From Heterodera schachtii (taxonomy: Eukaryota; Nematoda; Chromadorea; Rhabditida; Heteroderidae), in assembly GCA_023374025.1 (NCBI GenBank), contig SIJG01000003.1:3233875-3297874 (forward strand): a stretch of 64,000 nt of DNA, written 5' to 3'. The position numbers and the translations under genes were made by a program. The notes beneath the pieces are model-generated. The model did no database searches. It was given only the letters and a program-made list of their open reading frames with translations, and was not told the DNA's origin. Positions 34,761 through 45,399 of the stretch are shown here, piece by piece. The first letter of the stretch is position 1. The number at the start of each line of letters is the position of its first letter.

Positions 34761-35264
34761 GAACAACATGATCAATGTGCATCAATTGCCATTCTTCGGC
34801 TAAAACCAGTCTTTTATGGGTGGGTTTAAACAATATTTATTTTTCAGTAATTAATTAATAATTTTTGTGACATGTTTTTAATTATAAATAATTTATCATA
34901 TTTGAAATATAATATTAAATAATTTCCATTCCAAATTAATCCCTTTTACAGGCAAGTCCCTTTGGGATTGGTTCAAAAAGCCCCGGGCGCGTTTTTCCGA
35001 CTCAATCGACCGGCTCAATTGCCATTTCGTGCCGGTGGTCCTGCTCTTTTTCATGGCAATGATCTCAGCAAACATGTGAATAATCTGCAAAATATTTAAA
35101 TTGAAAATATTTTAGTTTATAAATAAAAATAAGCATTTTTAAATTGGATTGTGGGGGCTCTTTAACTCATTTTATTTTACCCCGATAAATAATTCAATTA
35201 AAAGTGTTTTATTTTATTACTTTTCAGTTTCGGCTTCGGCGGCATGGAGCCCATTCGTTGCCTT
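34761..35264 (+). CDS. array copy 2: innexin-like N-terminal exons (partial)
   Basis: Exons 34761-34819, 34952-35075 and 35228-35264. Codon 12 from the first ATG is TAA instead of CAA, so only the second ATG (at the end of exon 2) opens the full frame. It starts MGKSLWDWF (WDW variant, Asp for Tyr). It shares several intron bases with copy 5 (GTCGCACATTCC, TTTTATTACTTTTCAG). Confidence 0.55.
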
Positions 35265-35547
35265 GTAAGATGCTCCCCATTCATGCGAGGTCGCACATTC
35301 CCATCCCACCGGTGCCTTTCTTATCTCGTTTAGCAAATAAGTGGTCAAATATTCGTATATTTATTATGGATTACATTTAACCCCGGTCCGCAAAAGATTG
35401 GAACCAACTGGCACAATGTGTTTTGTCAGTCTTTTCTTTGTTTGCCAAAAGGGCCTGGTCCTTTCTTAGAGGTCACCACCCATTCAGGTCACCTCGCCGG
35501 TGCCATTCACTTATCACATTTTAAGGCATTAGCTTAATATTTTTGGC

Positions 35548-35602
35548 TGGGGGGGGGGGCGGGGTGGGCGGGGCATTGGTCGCGGAGTGGGAGCATTTAA
35601 AA
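35548..35602 (+). promoter_or_regulatory. array promoter of copy 3 (TATA variant)
   Basis: A longer poly-G tract, GC boxes and ATTGG are retained, but the TATA box is changed to TTTAAAA at 35596. The exon 1 donor GTAAGG is kept. Expected to be weaker if TATA-dependent (inference). Confidence 0.55.
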
Positions 35603-35961
35603 GCCCCAAATTCATCCATCCTTGTCTACCAAAATCGTCGTTGTTGCCGCGCGCGCCGTAAGGGACGACGCCGTCGTGGAAAGGGGAAGCAAATTCTCCC
35701 CCCCCCCTTCACCCACCTCTTTCTTCCTTCCTAATCCCTCCCCACCTGGAAGGCACTTTGTATATGATATTTTGTGTGAATTTATGCATTTTTGCAGTTT
35801 GGGTGGGGGAAGGACGTCGTCGCATTCCATTCACTGCCCCGTCCCCCCTCCCTCCCTAATTTGCATTTTTCACTTTGCTTCACCTAAAAGGCCATTTTTT
35901 AGGCCGTGGGAAATGAATTTATTTTATTTTTCAATGATAATGTTTTTTTGTTCTTATTCAG

Positions 35962-36465
35962 GAACAACATGATCAATGTGCATCAATTGCCATTCTTCGG
36001 CCAAAACCAGTCTTTTATGGGTGGGTTTAAACAATATTTATTTTTCAGTAATTAATTAACAATTTTTGTGACATGTTTTTAATTATAAATAATTTATCAT
36101 ATTTGAAATATAATATTAAATAATTTCCATTCCAAATTAATCCCTTTTACAGGCAAGTCCCTTTGGTATTGGTTCAAAAAGCCCCGGGCGCGTTTTTCCG
36201 ACTCAATCGACCGGCTCAATTGCCACTTCGTGCCGGTGGTCCTGCTCTTTTTCATGGCAATGATCTCAGCAAACATGTGAATAATCTGCAAAATATTTAA
36301 ATTGAAAATATTTTAGTTTATAAATAAAAATAGGCATTTTTAAATTGGATTGTGGGGGCTCTTTAACTCATTTTATTTTACCCCGATAAATAATTCAATT
36401 AAAAGTGTTTTATTGTATTACTTTTCAGTTTCGGCTTCGGCGGCATGGAGCCCATTCGTTGCCTT
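35962..36465 (+). CDS. array copy 3: innexin-like N-terminal exons (partial)
   Basis: Exons 35962-36020, 36153-36276 and 36429-36465. Open from the first ATG. WYW variant, as in copy 1, and Lys after the exon 2/3 junction Gly. The His codon before the membrane segment is CAC rather than CAT, a silent change. Confidence 0.6.
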
Positions 36466-36748
36466 GTAAGATGCTCCCCATTCATGCGAGGTCGCCCATT
36501 CCCATCCCACCGGTGCCTTTCTTATCTCGTTTAGCAAATAAGTGGTCAAATATTCGTATATTTATTATAGATTACATTTAACCCCGGTCCGCAAAAGATT
36601 GGAACCAACTGGCACAATGTGTTTTGTCAGTCTTTTCTTTGTTTGCCAAAAGGGCCTGGTCCTTTCTTAGAGGTCACCACCCATTCAGGTCACCTCGCCG
36701 GTGCCATTCACTTATCACATTTTAAGGCATTGGCTTAATATTTTTGGC

Positions 36749-36796
36749 TGGGGCGGGGTGGGCGGGGCATTGGTCGCGGAGTGGGAGCATATAAAA
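36749..36796 (+). promoter_or_regulatory. array promoter of copy 4
   Basis: Short G-tract form (CTGGGGCGGGG), ATTGG and TATAAAA at 36790-36796. The exon 1 donor is GTAGGG rather than GTAAGG, shared only with copy 9. Confidence 0.6.
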
Positions 36797-37156
36797 GCCC
36801 CAAATTCATCCATCCTTGTCTTCCAAAATCGTCGTTGTTGCCGCGCGCACCGTAGGGGACGACGCCGTCGTGGAAAGGGGAAGCAAATTCTCCCCCCCCC
36901 CCTTCACCCACCTCTTTCTTCCTTCCTAATCCCTCCCCACCTGGAAGGCACTTTGTATATGATATTTTGTGTGAATTTATGCATTTTTGCAGTTTGGGTG
37001 GGGGAAGGACGTCGTCGCATTCCATTCACTGCCCCGTCCCCCCTCCCTCCCTAATTTGCATTTTTCACTTTGCTTCACCTAAAAGGCCATTTTTTAGGCC
37101 GTGGGAAATGAATTTATTTTATTTTTCAATGATAATGTTTTTTTGTTCTTATTCAG

Positions 37157-37659
37157 GAACAACATGATCAATGTGCATCAATTGCCATTCTTCGGCTAAA
37201 ACCAGTCTTTTATGGGTGGGTTTAAACAATATTTATTTTTCAGTAATTACTTAACAATTTTTGTGACATGTTTTTAATTATAAATAATTTATCATATTTG
37301 AAATATAATATTAAATAATTTCCATTCCAAATTAATCCCTTTTACAGGCAGGTCCCTTTGGGATTGGTTCAAAAAGCCCCGGGCGCGTTTTTCCGACTCA
37401 ATCGACCGGCTCAATTGCCACTTCGTGCCGGTGGTCCTGCTCTTTTTCATGGCAATGATCTCAGCAAACATGTGAATAATCTGCAAAATATTTAAATTGA
37501 AAATATTTTAGTTTATAAATAAAAATAGGCATTTTTAAATTGGATTGTGGGGGCTCTTTAACTCATTTTATTTTACCCCGATAAATAATTCAATTAAAGT
37601 GTTTTATTGTATTACTTTTCAGTTTCGGCTTCGGCGGCATGGAGCCCATTCGTTGCCTT
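37157..37659 (+). CDS. array copy 4: innexin-like N-terminal exons (partial)
   Basis: Exons 37157-37215, 37348-37471 and 37623-37659. TAA at codon 12 from the first ATG. The second ATG frame reads MGRSLWDWF (Arg for Lys). It shares the Arg codon, AATTACTTAAC and the one-base-shorter intron 3 with copy 7. Confidence 0.55.
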
Positions 37660-37942
37660 GTAAGATGCTCCCCATTCATGCGAGGTCGCCCATTCCCATC
37701 CCACCGGTGCCTTTCTTATCTCGTTTAGCAAATAAGTGGTCAAATATTCGTATATTTATTATAGATTACATTTAACCCCGGTCCGCAAAAGATTGGAACC
37801 AACTGGCACAATGTGTTTTGTCAGTCTTTTCTTTGTTTGCCAAAAGGGCCTGGTCCTTTCTTAGAGGTCACCACCCATTCAGGTCACCTCGCCGGTGCCA
37901 TTCACTTATCACATTTTAAGGCATTGGCTTAATATTTTTGGC

Positions 37943-37990
37943 TGGGGCGGGGTGGGCGGGGCATTGGTCGCGGAGTGGGAGCATATAAAA
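37943..37990 (+). promoter_or_regulatory. array promoter of copy 5
   Basis: Short G-tract form, GC boxes, ATTGG and TATAAAA at 37984-37990, with a GTAAGG exon 1 donor. Confidence 0.6.
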
Positions 37991-38350
37991 GCCCCAAATT
38001 CATCCATCCTTGTCTACCAAAATCGTCGTTGTTGCCGCGCGCGCCGTAAGGGACGACGCCGTCGTGGAAAGGGGAAGCAAATTCTCCCCCCCCCCCTTCA
38101 CCCACCTCTTTCTTCCTTCCTAATCCCTCCCCACCTGGAAGGCACTTTGTATATGATATTTTGTGTGAATTTATGCATTTTTGCAGTTTGGGTGGGGGAA
38201 GGACGTCGTCGCATTCCATTCACTGCCCCGTCCCCCCTCCCTCCCTAATTTGCATTTTTCACTTTGCTTCACCTAAAAGGCCATTTTTTAGGCCGTGGGA
38301 AATGAATTTGTTTTATTTTTCAATGATAATGTTTTTTTGTTCTTATTCAG

Positions 38351-38854
38351 GAACAACATGATCAATGTGCATCAATTGCCATTCTTCGGCTAAAACCAGT
38401 CTTTTATGGGTGGGTTTAAACAATATTTATTTTTCAGTAATTAATTAACAATTTTTGTGACATGTTTTTAATTATAAATAATTTATCATATTTGAAATAT
38501 AATATTAAATAATTTCCATTCCAAATTAATCCCTTTTACAGGCAAGTCCCTTTGGGATTGGTTCAAAAAGCCCCGGGCGCGTTTTTCCGACTCAATCGAC
38601 CGGCTCAATTGCCATTTCGTGCCGGTGGTCCTGCTCTTTTTCATGGCAATGATCTCAGCAAACATGTGAATAATCTGCAAAATATTTAAATTGAAAATAT
38701 TTTAGTTTATAAATAAAAATAGGCATTTTTAAATTGGATTGTGGGGGCTCTTTAACTCATTTTATTTTACCCCGATAAATAATTCAATTAAAAGTGTTTT
38801 ATTTTATTACTTTTCAGTTTCGGCTTCGGCGGCATGGAGCCCATTCGTTGCCTT
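38351..38854 (+). CDS. array copy 5: innexin-like N-terminal exons (partial)
   Basis: Exons 38351-38409, 38542-38665 and 38818-38854. TAA at codon 12 from the first ATG. MGKSLWDWF from the second ATG. Closest to copy 2. Confidence 0.55.
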
Positions 38855-39139
38855 GTAAGATGCTCCCCATTCATGCGAGGTCGCACATTCCCATCCCACC
38901 GGTGCCTTTCTTATCTCGTTTAGCAAATAAGTGGTCAAATATTCGTATATTTATTATGGATTACATTTAACCCCGGTCCGCAAAAGATTGGAACCAACTG
39001 GCACAATGTGTTTTGTCAGTCTTTTCTTTGTTTGCCAAAAGGGCCTGGTCCTTTCTTAGAGGTCACCCACCCATTCAGGTCACCTCGCCGGTGCCATTCA
39101 CTTATCACATTTTAAGGCATTGGCTTAATATTTTTGGCT

Positions 39140-39190
39140 GGGGGGGGCGGGGTGGGCGGGGCGTTGGTCGCGGAGTGGGAGCATATAAAA
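39140..39190 (+). promoter_or_regulatory. array promoter of copy 6 (CCAAT variant)
   Basis: GC boxes and TATAAAA (39184-39190) are intact, but the inverted CCAAT pentamer is GTTGG instead of ATTGG, the only copy with this change. Confidence 0.55.
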
Positions 39191-39550
39191 GCCCCAAATT
39201 CATCCATCCTTGTCTACCAAAATCGTCGTTGTTGCCGCGCGCGCCGTAAGGGACGACGCCGTCGTGGAAAGGGGAAGCAAATTCTCCCCCCCCCCCTTCA
39301 CCCACCTCTTTCTTCCTTCCTAATCCCTCCCCACCTGGAAGGCACTTTGTATATGATATTTTGTGTGAAATTATGCATTTTTGCAGTTTGGGTGGGGGAA
39401 GGACGTCGTCGCATTCCATTCACTGCCCCGTCCCCCCTCCCTCCCTAATTTGCATTTTTCACTTTGCTTCACCTAAAAGGCCATTTTTTAGGCCGTGGGA
39501 AATGAATTTATTTTATTTTTCAATGATAATGTTTTTTTGTTCTTATTCAG

Positions 39551-40054
39551 GAACAACATGATCAATGTGCATCAATTGCCATTCTTCGGCCAAAACCAGT
39601 CTTTTATGGGTGGGTTTAAACAATATTTATTTTTCAGTAATTAATTAACAATTTTTGTGACATGTTTTTAATTATAAATAATTTATCATATTTGAAATAT
39701 AATATTAAATAATTTCCATTCCAAATTAATCCCTTTTACAGGCAAGTCCCTTTGGGATTGGTTCAAAAAGCCCCGGGCGCGTTTTTCCGACTCAATCGAC
39801 CGGCTCAATTGCCATTTCGTGCCGGTGGTCCTGCTCTTTTTCATGGCAATGATCTCAGCAAACATGTGAATAATCTGCAAAATATTTAAATTGAAAATAT
39901 TTTAGTTTATAAATAAAAATAGGCATTTTTAAATTGGATTGTGGGGGCTCTTTAACTCATTTTATTTTACCCCGATAAATAATTCAATTAAAAGTGTTTT
40001 ATTGTATTACTTTTCAGTTTCGGCTTCGGCGGCATGGAGCCCATTCGTTGCCTT
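39551..40054 (+). CDS. array copy 6: innexin-like N-terminal exons (partial)
   Basis: Exons 39551-39609, 39742-39865 and 40018-40054. Open from the first ATG (GGC-CAA), with the WDW and Lys variant. The downstream spacer has GTCACCCATTCC, shared with copy 7. Confidence 0.6.
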
Positions 40055-40339
40055 GTAAGATGCTCCCCATTCATGCGAGGTCACCCATTCCCATCCCACC
40101 GGTGCCTTTCTTATCTCGTTTAGCAAATAAGTGGTCAAATATTCGTATATTTATTATAGATTACATTTAACCCCGGTCCGCAAAAGATTGGAACCAACTG
40201 GCACAATGTGTTTTGTCAGTCTTTTCTTTGTTTGCCAAAAGGGCCTGGTCCTTTCTTAGAGGTCACCCACCCATTCAGGTCACCTCGCCGGTGCCATTCA
40301 CTTATCACATTTTAAGGCATTGGCTTAATATTTTTGGCT

Positions 40340-40393
40340 GGGGGGGGGGGCGGGGTGGGCGGGGCATTGGTCGCGGAGTGGGAGCATATAAAA
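40340..40393 (+). promoter_or_regulatory. array promoter of copy 7
   Basis: Longest poly-G tract of the array, then GC boxes, ATTGG and TATAAAA at 40387-40393. The base run after TATA reads CCTTATC instead of CCTTGTC near the presumed start site. Confidence 0.6.
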
Positions 40394-40753
40394 GCCCCAA
40401 ATTCATCCATCCTTATCTACCAAAATCGTCGTTGTTGCCGCGCGCGCCGTAAGGGACGACGCCGTCGTGGAAAGGGGAAGCAAATTCTCCCCCCCCCCCT
40501 TCACCCACCTCTTTCTTCCTTCCTAATCCCTCCCCACCTGGAAGGCACTTTGTATATGATATTTTGTGTGAAATTATGCATTTTTGCAGTTTGGGTGGGG
40601 GAAGGACGTCGTCGCATTCCATTCACTGCCCCGTCCCCCCTCCCTCCCTAATTTGCATTTTTCACTTTGCTTCACCTAAAAGGCCATTTTTTAGGCCGTG
40701 GGAAATGAATTTATTTTATTTTTCAATGATAATGTTTTTTTGTTCTTATTCAG

Positions 40754-41256
40754 GAACAACATGATCAATGTGCATCAATTGCCATTCTTCGGCCAAAACC
40801 AGTCTTTTATGGGTGGGTTTAAACAATATTTATTTTTCAGTAATTACTTAACAATTTTTGTGACATGTTTTTAATTATAAATAATTTATCATATTTGAAA
40901 TATAATATTAAATAATTTCCATTCCAAATTAATCCCTTTTACAGGCAGGTCCCTTTGGGATTGGTTCAAAAAGCCCCGGGCGCGTTTTTCCGACTCAATC
41001 GACCGGCTCAATTGCCACTTCGTGCCGGTGGTCCTGCTCTTTTTCATGGCAATGATCTCAGCAAACATGTGAATAATCTGCAAAATATTTAAATTGAAAA
41101 TATTTTAGTTTATAAATAAAAATAGGCATTTTTAAATTGGATTGTGGGGGCTCTTTAACTCATTTTATTTTACCCCGATAAATAATTCAATTAAAGTGTT
41201 TTATTGTATTACTTTTCAGTTTCGGCTTCGGCGGCATGGAGCCCATTCGTTGCCTT
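40754..41256 (+). CDS. array copy 7: innexin-like N-terminal exons (partial)
   Basis: Exons 40754-40812, 40945-41068 and 41220-41256. Open from the first ATG. Arg and WDW variant, MGRSLWDWF from the second ATG. Like copy 4 in exon 3 and introns, but it keeps the CAA codon that copy 4 has lost. Confidence 0.6.
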
Positions 41257-41540
41257 GTAAGATGCTCCCCATTCATGCGAGGTCACCCATTCCCATCCCA
41301 CCGGTGCCTTTCTTATCTCGTTTAGCAAATAAGTGGTCAAATATTCGTATATTTATTATAGATTACATTTAACCCCGGTCCGCAAAAGATTGGAACCAAC
41401 TGGCACAATGTGTTTTGTCAGTCTTTTCTTTGTTTGCCAAAAGGGCCTGGTCCTTTCTTAGAGGTCACCACCCATTCAGGTCACCTCGCCGGTGCCATTC
41501 ACTTATCACATTTTAAGGCATTGGCTTAATATTTTTGGCT

Positions 41541-41591
41541 GGGGGGGGCGGGGTGGGCGGGGCATTGGTCGCGGAGTGGGAGGATTTAAAA
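41541..41591 (+). promoter_or_regulatory. array promoter of copy 8 (TATA variant)
   Basis: GC boxes and ATTGG are kept, TATA is TTTAAAA at 41585-41591, and the base before it differs (GAGGATTT for GAGCATAT). Second copy with an altered TATA box. Confidence 0.55.
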
Positions 41592-41951
41592 GCCCCAAAT
41601 TCATCCATCCTTGTCTACCAAAATCGTCGTTGTTGCCGCGCGCGCCGTAAGGGACGACGCCGTCGTGGAAAGGGGAAGCAAATTCTCCCCCCCCCCCTTC
41701 ACCCACCTCTTTCTTCCTTCCTAATCCCTCCCCACCTGGAAGGCACTTTGTATATGATATTTTGTGTGAATTTATGCATTTTTGCAGTTTGGGTGGGGGA
41801 AGGACGTCGTCGCATTCCATTCACTGCCCCGTCCCCCCTCCCTCCCTAATTTGCATTTTTCACTTTGCTTCACCTAAAAGGCCATTTTTTAGGCCGTGGG
41901 AAATGAATTTGTTTTATTTTTCAATGATAATGTTTTTTTGTTCTTATTCAG

Positions 41952-42455
41952 GAACAACATGATCAATGTGCATCAATTGCCATTCTTCGGCTAAAACCAG
42001 TCTTTTATGGGTGGGTTTAAACAATATTTATTTTTCAGTAATTAATTAACAATTTTTGTGACATGTTTTTAATTATAAATAATTTATCATATTTTAAATA
42101 TAATATTAAATAATTTCCATTCCAAATTAATCCCTTTTACAGGCAAGTCCTTTTGGGATTGGTTCAAAAAGCCCCGGGCGCGTTTTTCCGACTCAATCGA
42201 CCGGCTCAATTGCCATTTCGTGCCGGTGGTCCTGATCTTTTTCATGGCAATGATCTCAGCAAACATGTGAATAATCTGCAAAATATTTAAATTGAAAATA
42301 TTTTAGTTTATAAATAAAAATAGGCATTTTTAAATTGGATAGTGGGGGCTCTTTAACTCATTTTATTTTACCCCGATAAATAATTCAATTAAAAGTGTTT
42401 AATTGTATTACTTTTCAGTTTCGGCTTCGGCGGCATGGAGCCCATTCGTTGCCTT
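41952..42455 (+). CDS. array copy 8: innexin-like N-terminal exons (partial)
   Basis: Exons 41952-42010, 42143-42266 and 42419-42455. TAA at codon 12 from the first ATG. Exon 3 has two conservative changes not seen elsewhere: Leu to Phe before WDW, and Leu to Ile within the membrane segment. This is the most divergent copy in coding terms, yet still hydrophobic. Confidence 0.55.
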
Positions 42456-42740
42456 GTAAGATGCTCCCCATTCATGCGAGGTCGCCCATTCCCATCCCAC
42501 CGGTGCCTTTCTTATCTCGTTTAGCAAATAAGTGGTCAAATATTCGTATATTTATTATAGATTACATTTAACCCCGGTCCGCAAAAGATTGGAACCAACT
42601 GGCACAATGTGTTTTGTCAGTCTTTTCTTTGTTTGCCAAAAGGGCCTGGTCCTTTCTTAGAGGTCACCCACCCATTCAGGTCACCTCGCCGGTGCCATTC
42701 ACTTATCACATTTTAAGGCATTGGCTTAATATTTTTGGCT

Positions 42741-42790
42741 GGGGGGGCGGGGTGGGCGGGGCATTGGTCGCGGAGTGGGAGCATATAAAA
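42741..42790 (+). promoter_or_regulatory. array promoter of copy 9
   Basis: GC boxes, ATTGG and TATAAAA at 42784-42790. The exon 1 donor is GTAGGG, with GTCTTCC upstream, both shared with copy 4. Confidence 0.6.
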
Positions 42791-43150
42791 GCCCCAAATT
42801 CATCCATCCTTGTCTTCCAAAATCGTCGTTGTTGCCGCGCGCGCCGTAGGGGACGACGCCGTCGTGGAAAGGGGAAGCAAATTCTCCCCCCCCCCCTTCA
42901 CCCACCTCTTTCTTCCTTCCTAATCCCTCCCCACCTGGAAGGCACTTTGTATATGATATTTTGTGTGAATTTATGCATTTTTGCAGTTTGGGTGGGGGAA
43001 GGACGTCGTCGCATTCCATTCACTGCCCCGTCCCCCCTCCCTCCCTAATTTGCATTTTTCACTTTGCTTCACCTAAAAGGCCATTTTTTAGGCCGTGGGA
43101 AATGAATTTGTTTTATTTTTCAATGATAATGTTTTTTTGTTCTTATTCAG

Positions 43151-43655
43151 GAACAACATGATCAATGTGCATTAATTGCCATTCTTCGGCCAAAACCAGT
43201 CTTTTATGGGTGGGTTTAAACAATATTTATTTTTCAGTAATTACTTAACAATTTTTTGTGACATGTTTTTAATTATAAATAATTTATCATATTTGAAATA
43301 TAATATTAAATAATTTCCATTCCAAATTAATCCCTTTTACAGGCAGGTCCCTTTGGGATTGGTTCAAAAAGCCCCGGGCGCGTTTTTCCGACTCAATCGA
43401 CCGGCTCAATTGCCACTTCGTGCCGGTGGTCCTGCTCTTTTTCATGGCAATGATCTCAGCAAACATGTGAATAATCTGCAAAATATTTAAATTGAAAATA
43501 TTTTAGTTTATAAATAAAAATAGGCATTCTTAAATTGGATTGTGGGGGCTCTTTAACTCATTTTATTTTACCCCGATAAATAATTCAATTAAAAGTGTTT
43601 TATTTTATTACTTTTCAGTTTCGGCTTCGGCGGCATGGAGCCCATTCGTTGCCTT
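43151..43655 (+). CDS. array copy 9: innexin-like N-terminal exons, next to unique DNA
   Basis: Exons 43151-43209, 43343-43466 and 43619-43655. The first ATG frame is closed at codon 6 (CAT-TAA), a different mutation from the codon-12 stops. The second ATG frame reads MGRSLWDWF. After the exon 4 donor the array stops, and an AT-rich sequence (43671-43924) follows that could be the original intron 4 of the parent gene. This copy is the one positioned to splice to downstream exons. Confidence 0.6.
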
Positions 43656-43670
43656 GTAAGATGCTCCCCA

Positions 43671-43924
43671 CTATTAAAAATGATTATTTAAAAATATTTA
43701 AATTTTAAAAATATTTTTCTTTTAAACCCGAAAACTCACAAAAAATTTTTTATTTTATTAATAGTTTAAAATATGCAAATGTTCGGAAACGATTGCCGAA
43801 CAATTTAATATTTTCTTTAACTCAAAATTAAATGAGTGAAATTGATTTTCTTACCCTTAAAACCACAAAAGAATTTATTTTTTAAATTTATCATGGACAA
43901 GTATTTATTTGTAATTGAATTTCA
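43671..43924 (+). other. AT-rich segment between array and BEL element
   Basis: No coding signal. It starts directly after the conserved exon 4 donor region of copy 9, so it is plausibly remaining intron of the innexin gene. The BEL remnant begins at about 43925-43985 without an LTR. Confidence 0.4.
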
Positions 43925-43984
43925 TTTTTTCAAACTGATGGGAGTCGCTTCTCTGTTTTGATGTCAAAGTCGGCAAAGTTGTCG

Positions 43985-44202
43985 GTGCCGATTTGGACCA
44001 GCTCGGCCAAACGGATCATCCAATGGCCAAGGACATCGCGCAAAACTTGTATGTGGATAACATACTTCTGTCCACTGACAGCTCCAAGGACATCGCCAAA
44101 GTCAGCCATGAAATGCGGAAAATTTTTCAAAAAGCCAGCATGAATTTGCGAGAATTTGGCGCAAATCAAAGAGGCATCATGGACCTCCCGGACGACGGCT
44201 GA
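43985..44202 (+). pseudogene. BEL/Pao reverse transcriptase, C-terminal remnant
   Basis: The frame reads HPMAKDIAQNLYVDNILLST, carrying the catalytic YVDN box (Pao equivalent of YxDD), then EMRKIFQKASMNLREFGANQ, followed by a stop at 44200-44202. The finger and palm regions upstream are gone. Confidence 0.75.
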
Positions 44203-44216
44203 CCAATCCTCACAGA

Positions 44217-44490
44217 ATGAAAATTCTTGGGATTAAATGGAATCCATTTAAGGACCAATTGGAATTCCTTCTGCCGCATTTTCAAGCAACGCGGGTCACA
44301 AAACGGACAATTCTGTCACATTTGGCAAGTGTTTTCGACCCACTCGGCCTGCTGTCTCCAATCTTCCTGCTCAGCAAAATTTTGCTTTCAAAATTGTGGC
44401 ACGAAAAATACGGTTGGGATGACGGGTTGTCCGAACAACTCTCATCCAATGGGCCAACACAATTCAGGATTGGCCTACGGTCTGAATCAA
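44217..44490 (+). pseudogene. BEL/Pao RT thumb/linker
   Basis: After a frame change, the frame reads LGIKWNPFKDQLEF, TILSHLASVFDPLGLLSP and KLWHEKYGWDD, the usual Pao linker ahead of RNase H. The frame is lost again near 44450 and RNase H continues in another frame. Confidence 0.7.
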
Positions 44491-44491
44491 A

Positions 44492-45394
44492 ATGCCAAGG
44501 ATGGCAACAGTGCCATCGCCAAGGGAAAAAACAATTCACATTTTTACTGATGCTTCAGGTAAATCAATGGGCGTCTGCGCCTACCTACGAAGCGTAAACG
44601 AAGAAGCCACCAAAACGATGTTGCTCTTCGCCAAAAGCCTTGTTGTTCCACTCAAAACACCAGAACGACAAAACACCATCCCTCGGCTGGAACTCCAGGC
44701 ACTCAAAATAGCCACAAGTGTGGCAGAGAAGCTCCAAAAGGAACTGCCTGAAGCTACAAAAATTATTCTCAGGACAGACTCCAGAGATGCCCTTGAATGG
44801 GCAAAATCGGGCAAAAAGCAGGACCGCTACGTGGAAAACCGACTGAACAAAATCAGAAGGTACATGGTCCAATTCGTCTCCGGCACCTCCAATCCAGCAG
44901 ACATTGCCTCTCGATGAGCAAAAGCGACGGAATTGTTGGACAACAATCTTTGGCAATTTGGGCCAAATTGGCTAATTCTGAAAGAAGAGGAATGGTCAAT
45001 GAATCAAATAATATTTGATCCGAAAGTCGAACGACAGACAGTCACCGACGAACTGCCAATAATGGAGATGACACTGCCAACGATGGAGCATTCACCACAA
45101 AAGGCACTCATCGACGAAACACGCTTCTCGTCTTTCATCAAACTCAAAAGGACTATGGCATTAGTCCTTCGCTTCCTTCAGCCGAAAAAAGCGGAGCCCA
45201 AAAAGGGCAATTTGAAGGAAAAAGTAGAAGCAATCCCGCCAGCAACTGCTGATGATTTGCTTAAAGCAGAGCAAATTTTAATCAAAAATGCTCAACAACG
45301 GCACCCAGCCGACACTCAACTGGTACAAAATTTACAATTGTACGAGGACGAAAGCGGAATATGTTCACAACAAACTTCATGCCGGTGCCAATAA
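44492..45394 (+). pseudogene. BEL/Pao RNase H and pre-integrase region
   Basis: The frame contains IHIFTDASGKSMGVCAYL (first RNase H Asp), NTIPRLELQAL (Glu) and ILRTDSRDALEWAKS (Asp), then SGTSNPADIASR and a TGA at 44915-44917 where Pao elements normally have Trp-Ala-Lys. It continues in the same frame as LDNNLWQFGPNWL and a basic, Lys-rich stretch to a stop at 45394. One nonsense change and one frameshift separate it from the integrase. Confidence 0.7.
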
Positions 45395-45399
45395 TGTTT

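Larger units (their letters stand above)
33289..43670 (+). repeat. tandem array of ~1.2-kb innexin promoter/first-exon units
   Basis: Nine copies of a unit recur with a period of about 1194-1203 bp. The first copy starts at the poly-C tract, without a promoter. The ninth ends just after the exon 4 donor (ATGCTCCCCA), where it passes into different AT-rich sequence. Copies are nearly identical, differing by scattered substitutions and by the lengths of a poly-G and a poly-C tract. Unit order: GC boxes, inverted CCAAT, TATA, putative exon 1 ending at GTAAGG, poly-C, exon 2 with ATG, exon 3 (membrane segment), exon 4, then ~280 bp to the next promoter. Near identity indicates recent amplification or gene conversion. 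Confidence 0.95.

Noticed and set aside
33241..43481. Recurrent open frames of 60-144 codons across the array on both strands, including a 64-codon - strand frame (MQIIHMFAEII) in every unit
   Set aside because: They run through promoter, poly-C and intron sequence. The - strand frame is the antisense shadow of exon 3. The phase-consistent spliced + frame explains the coding signal.
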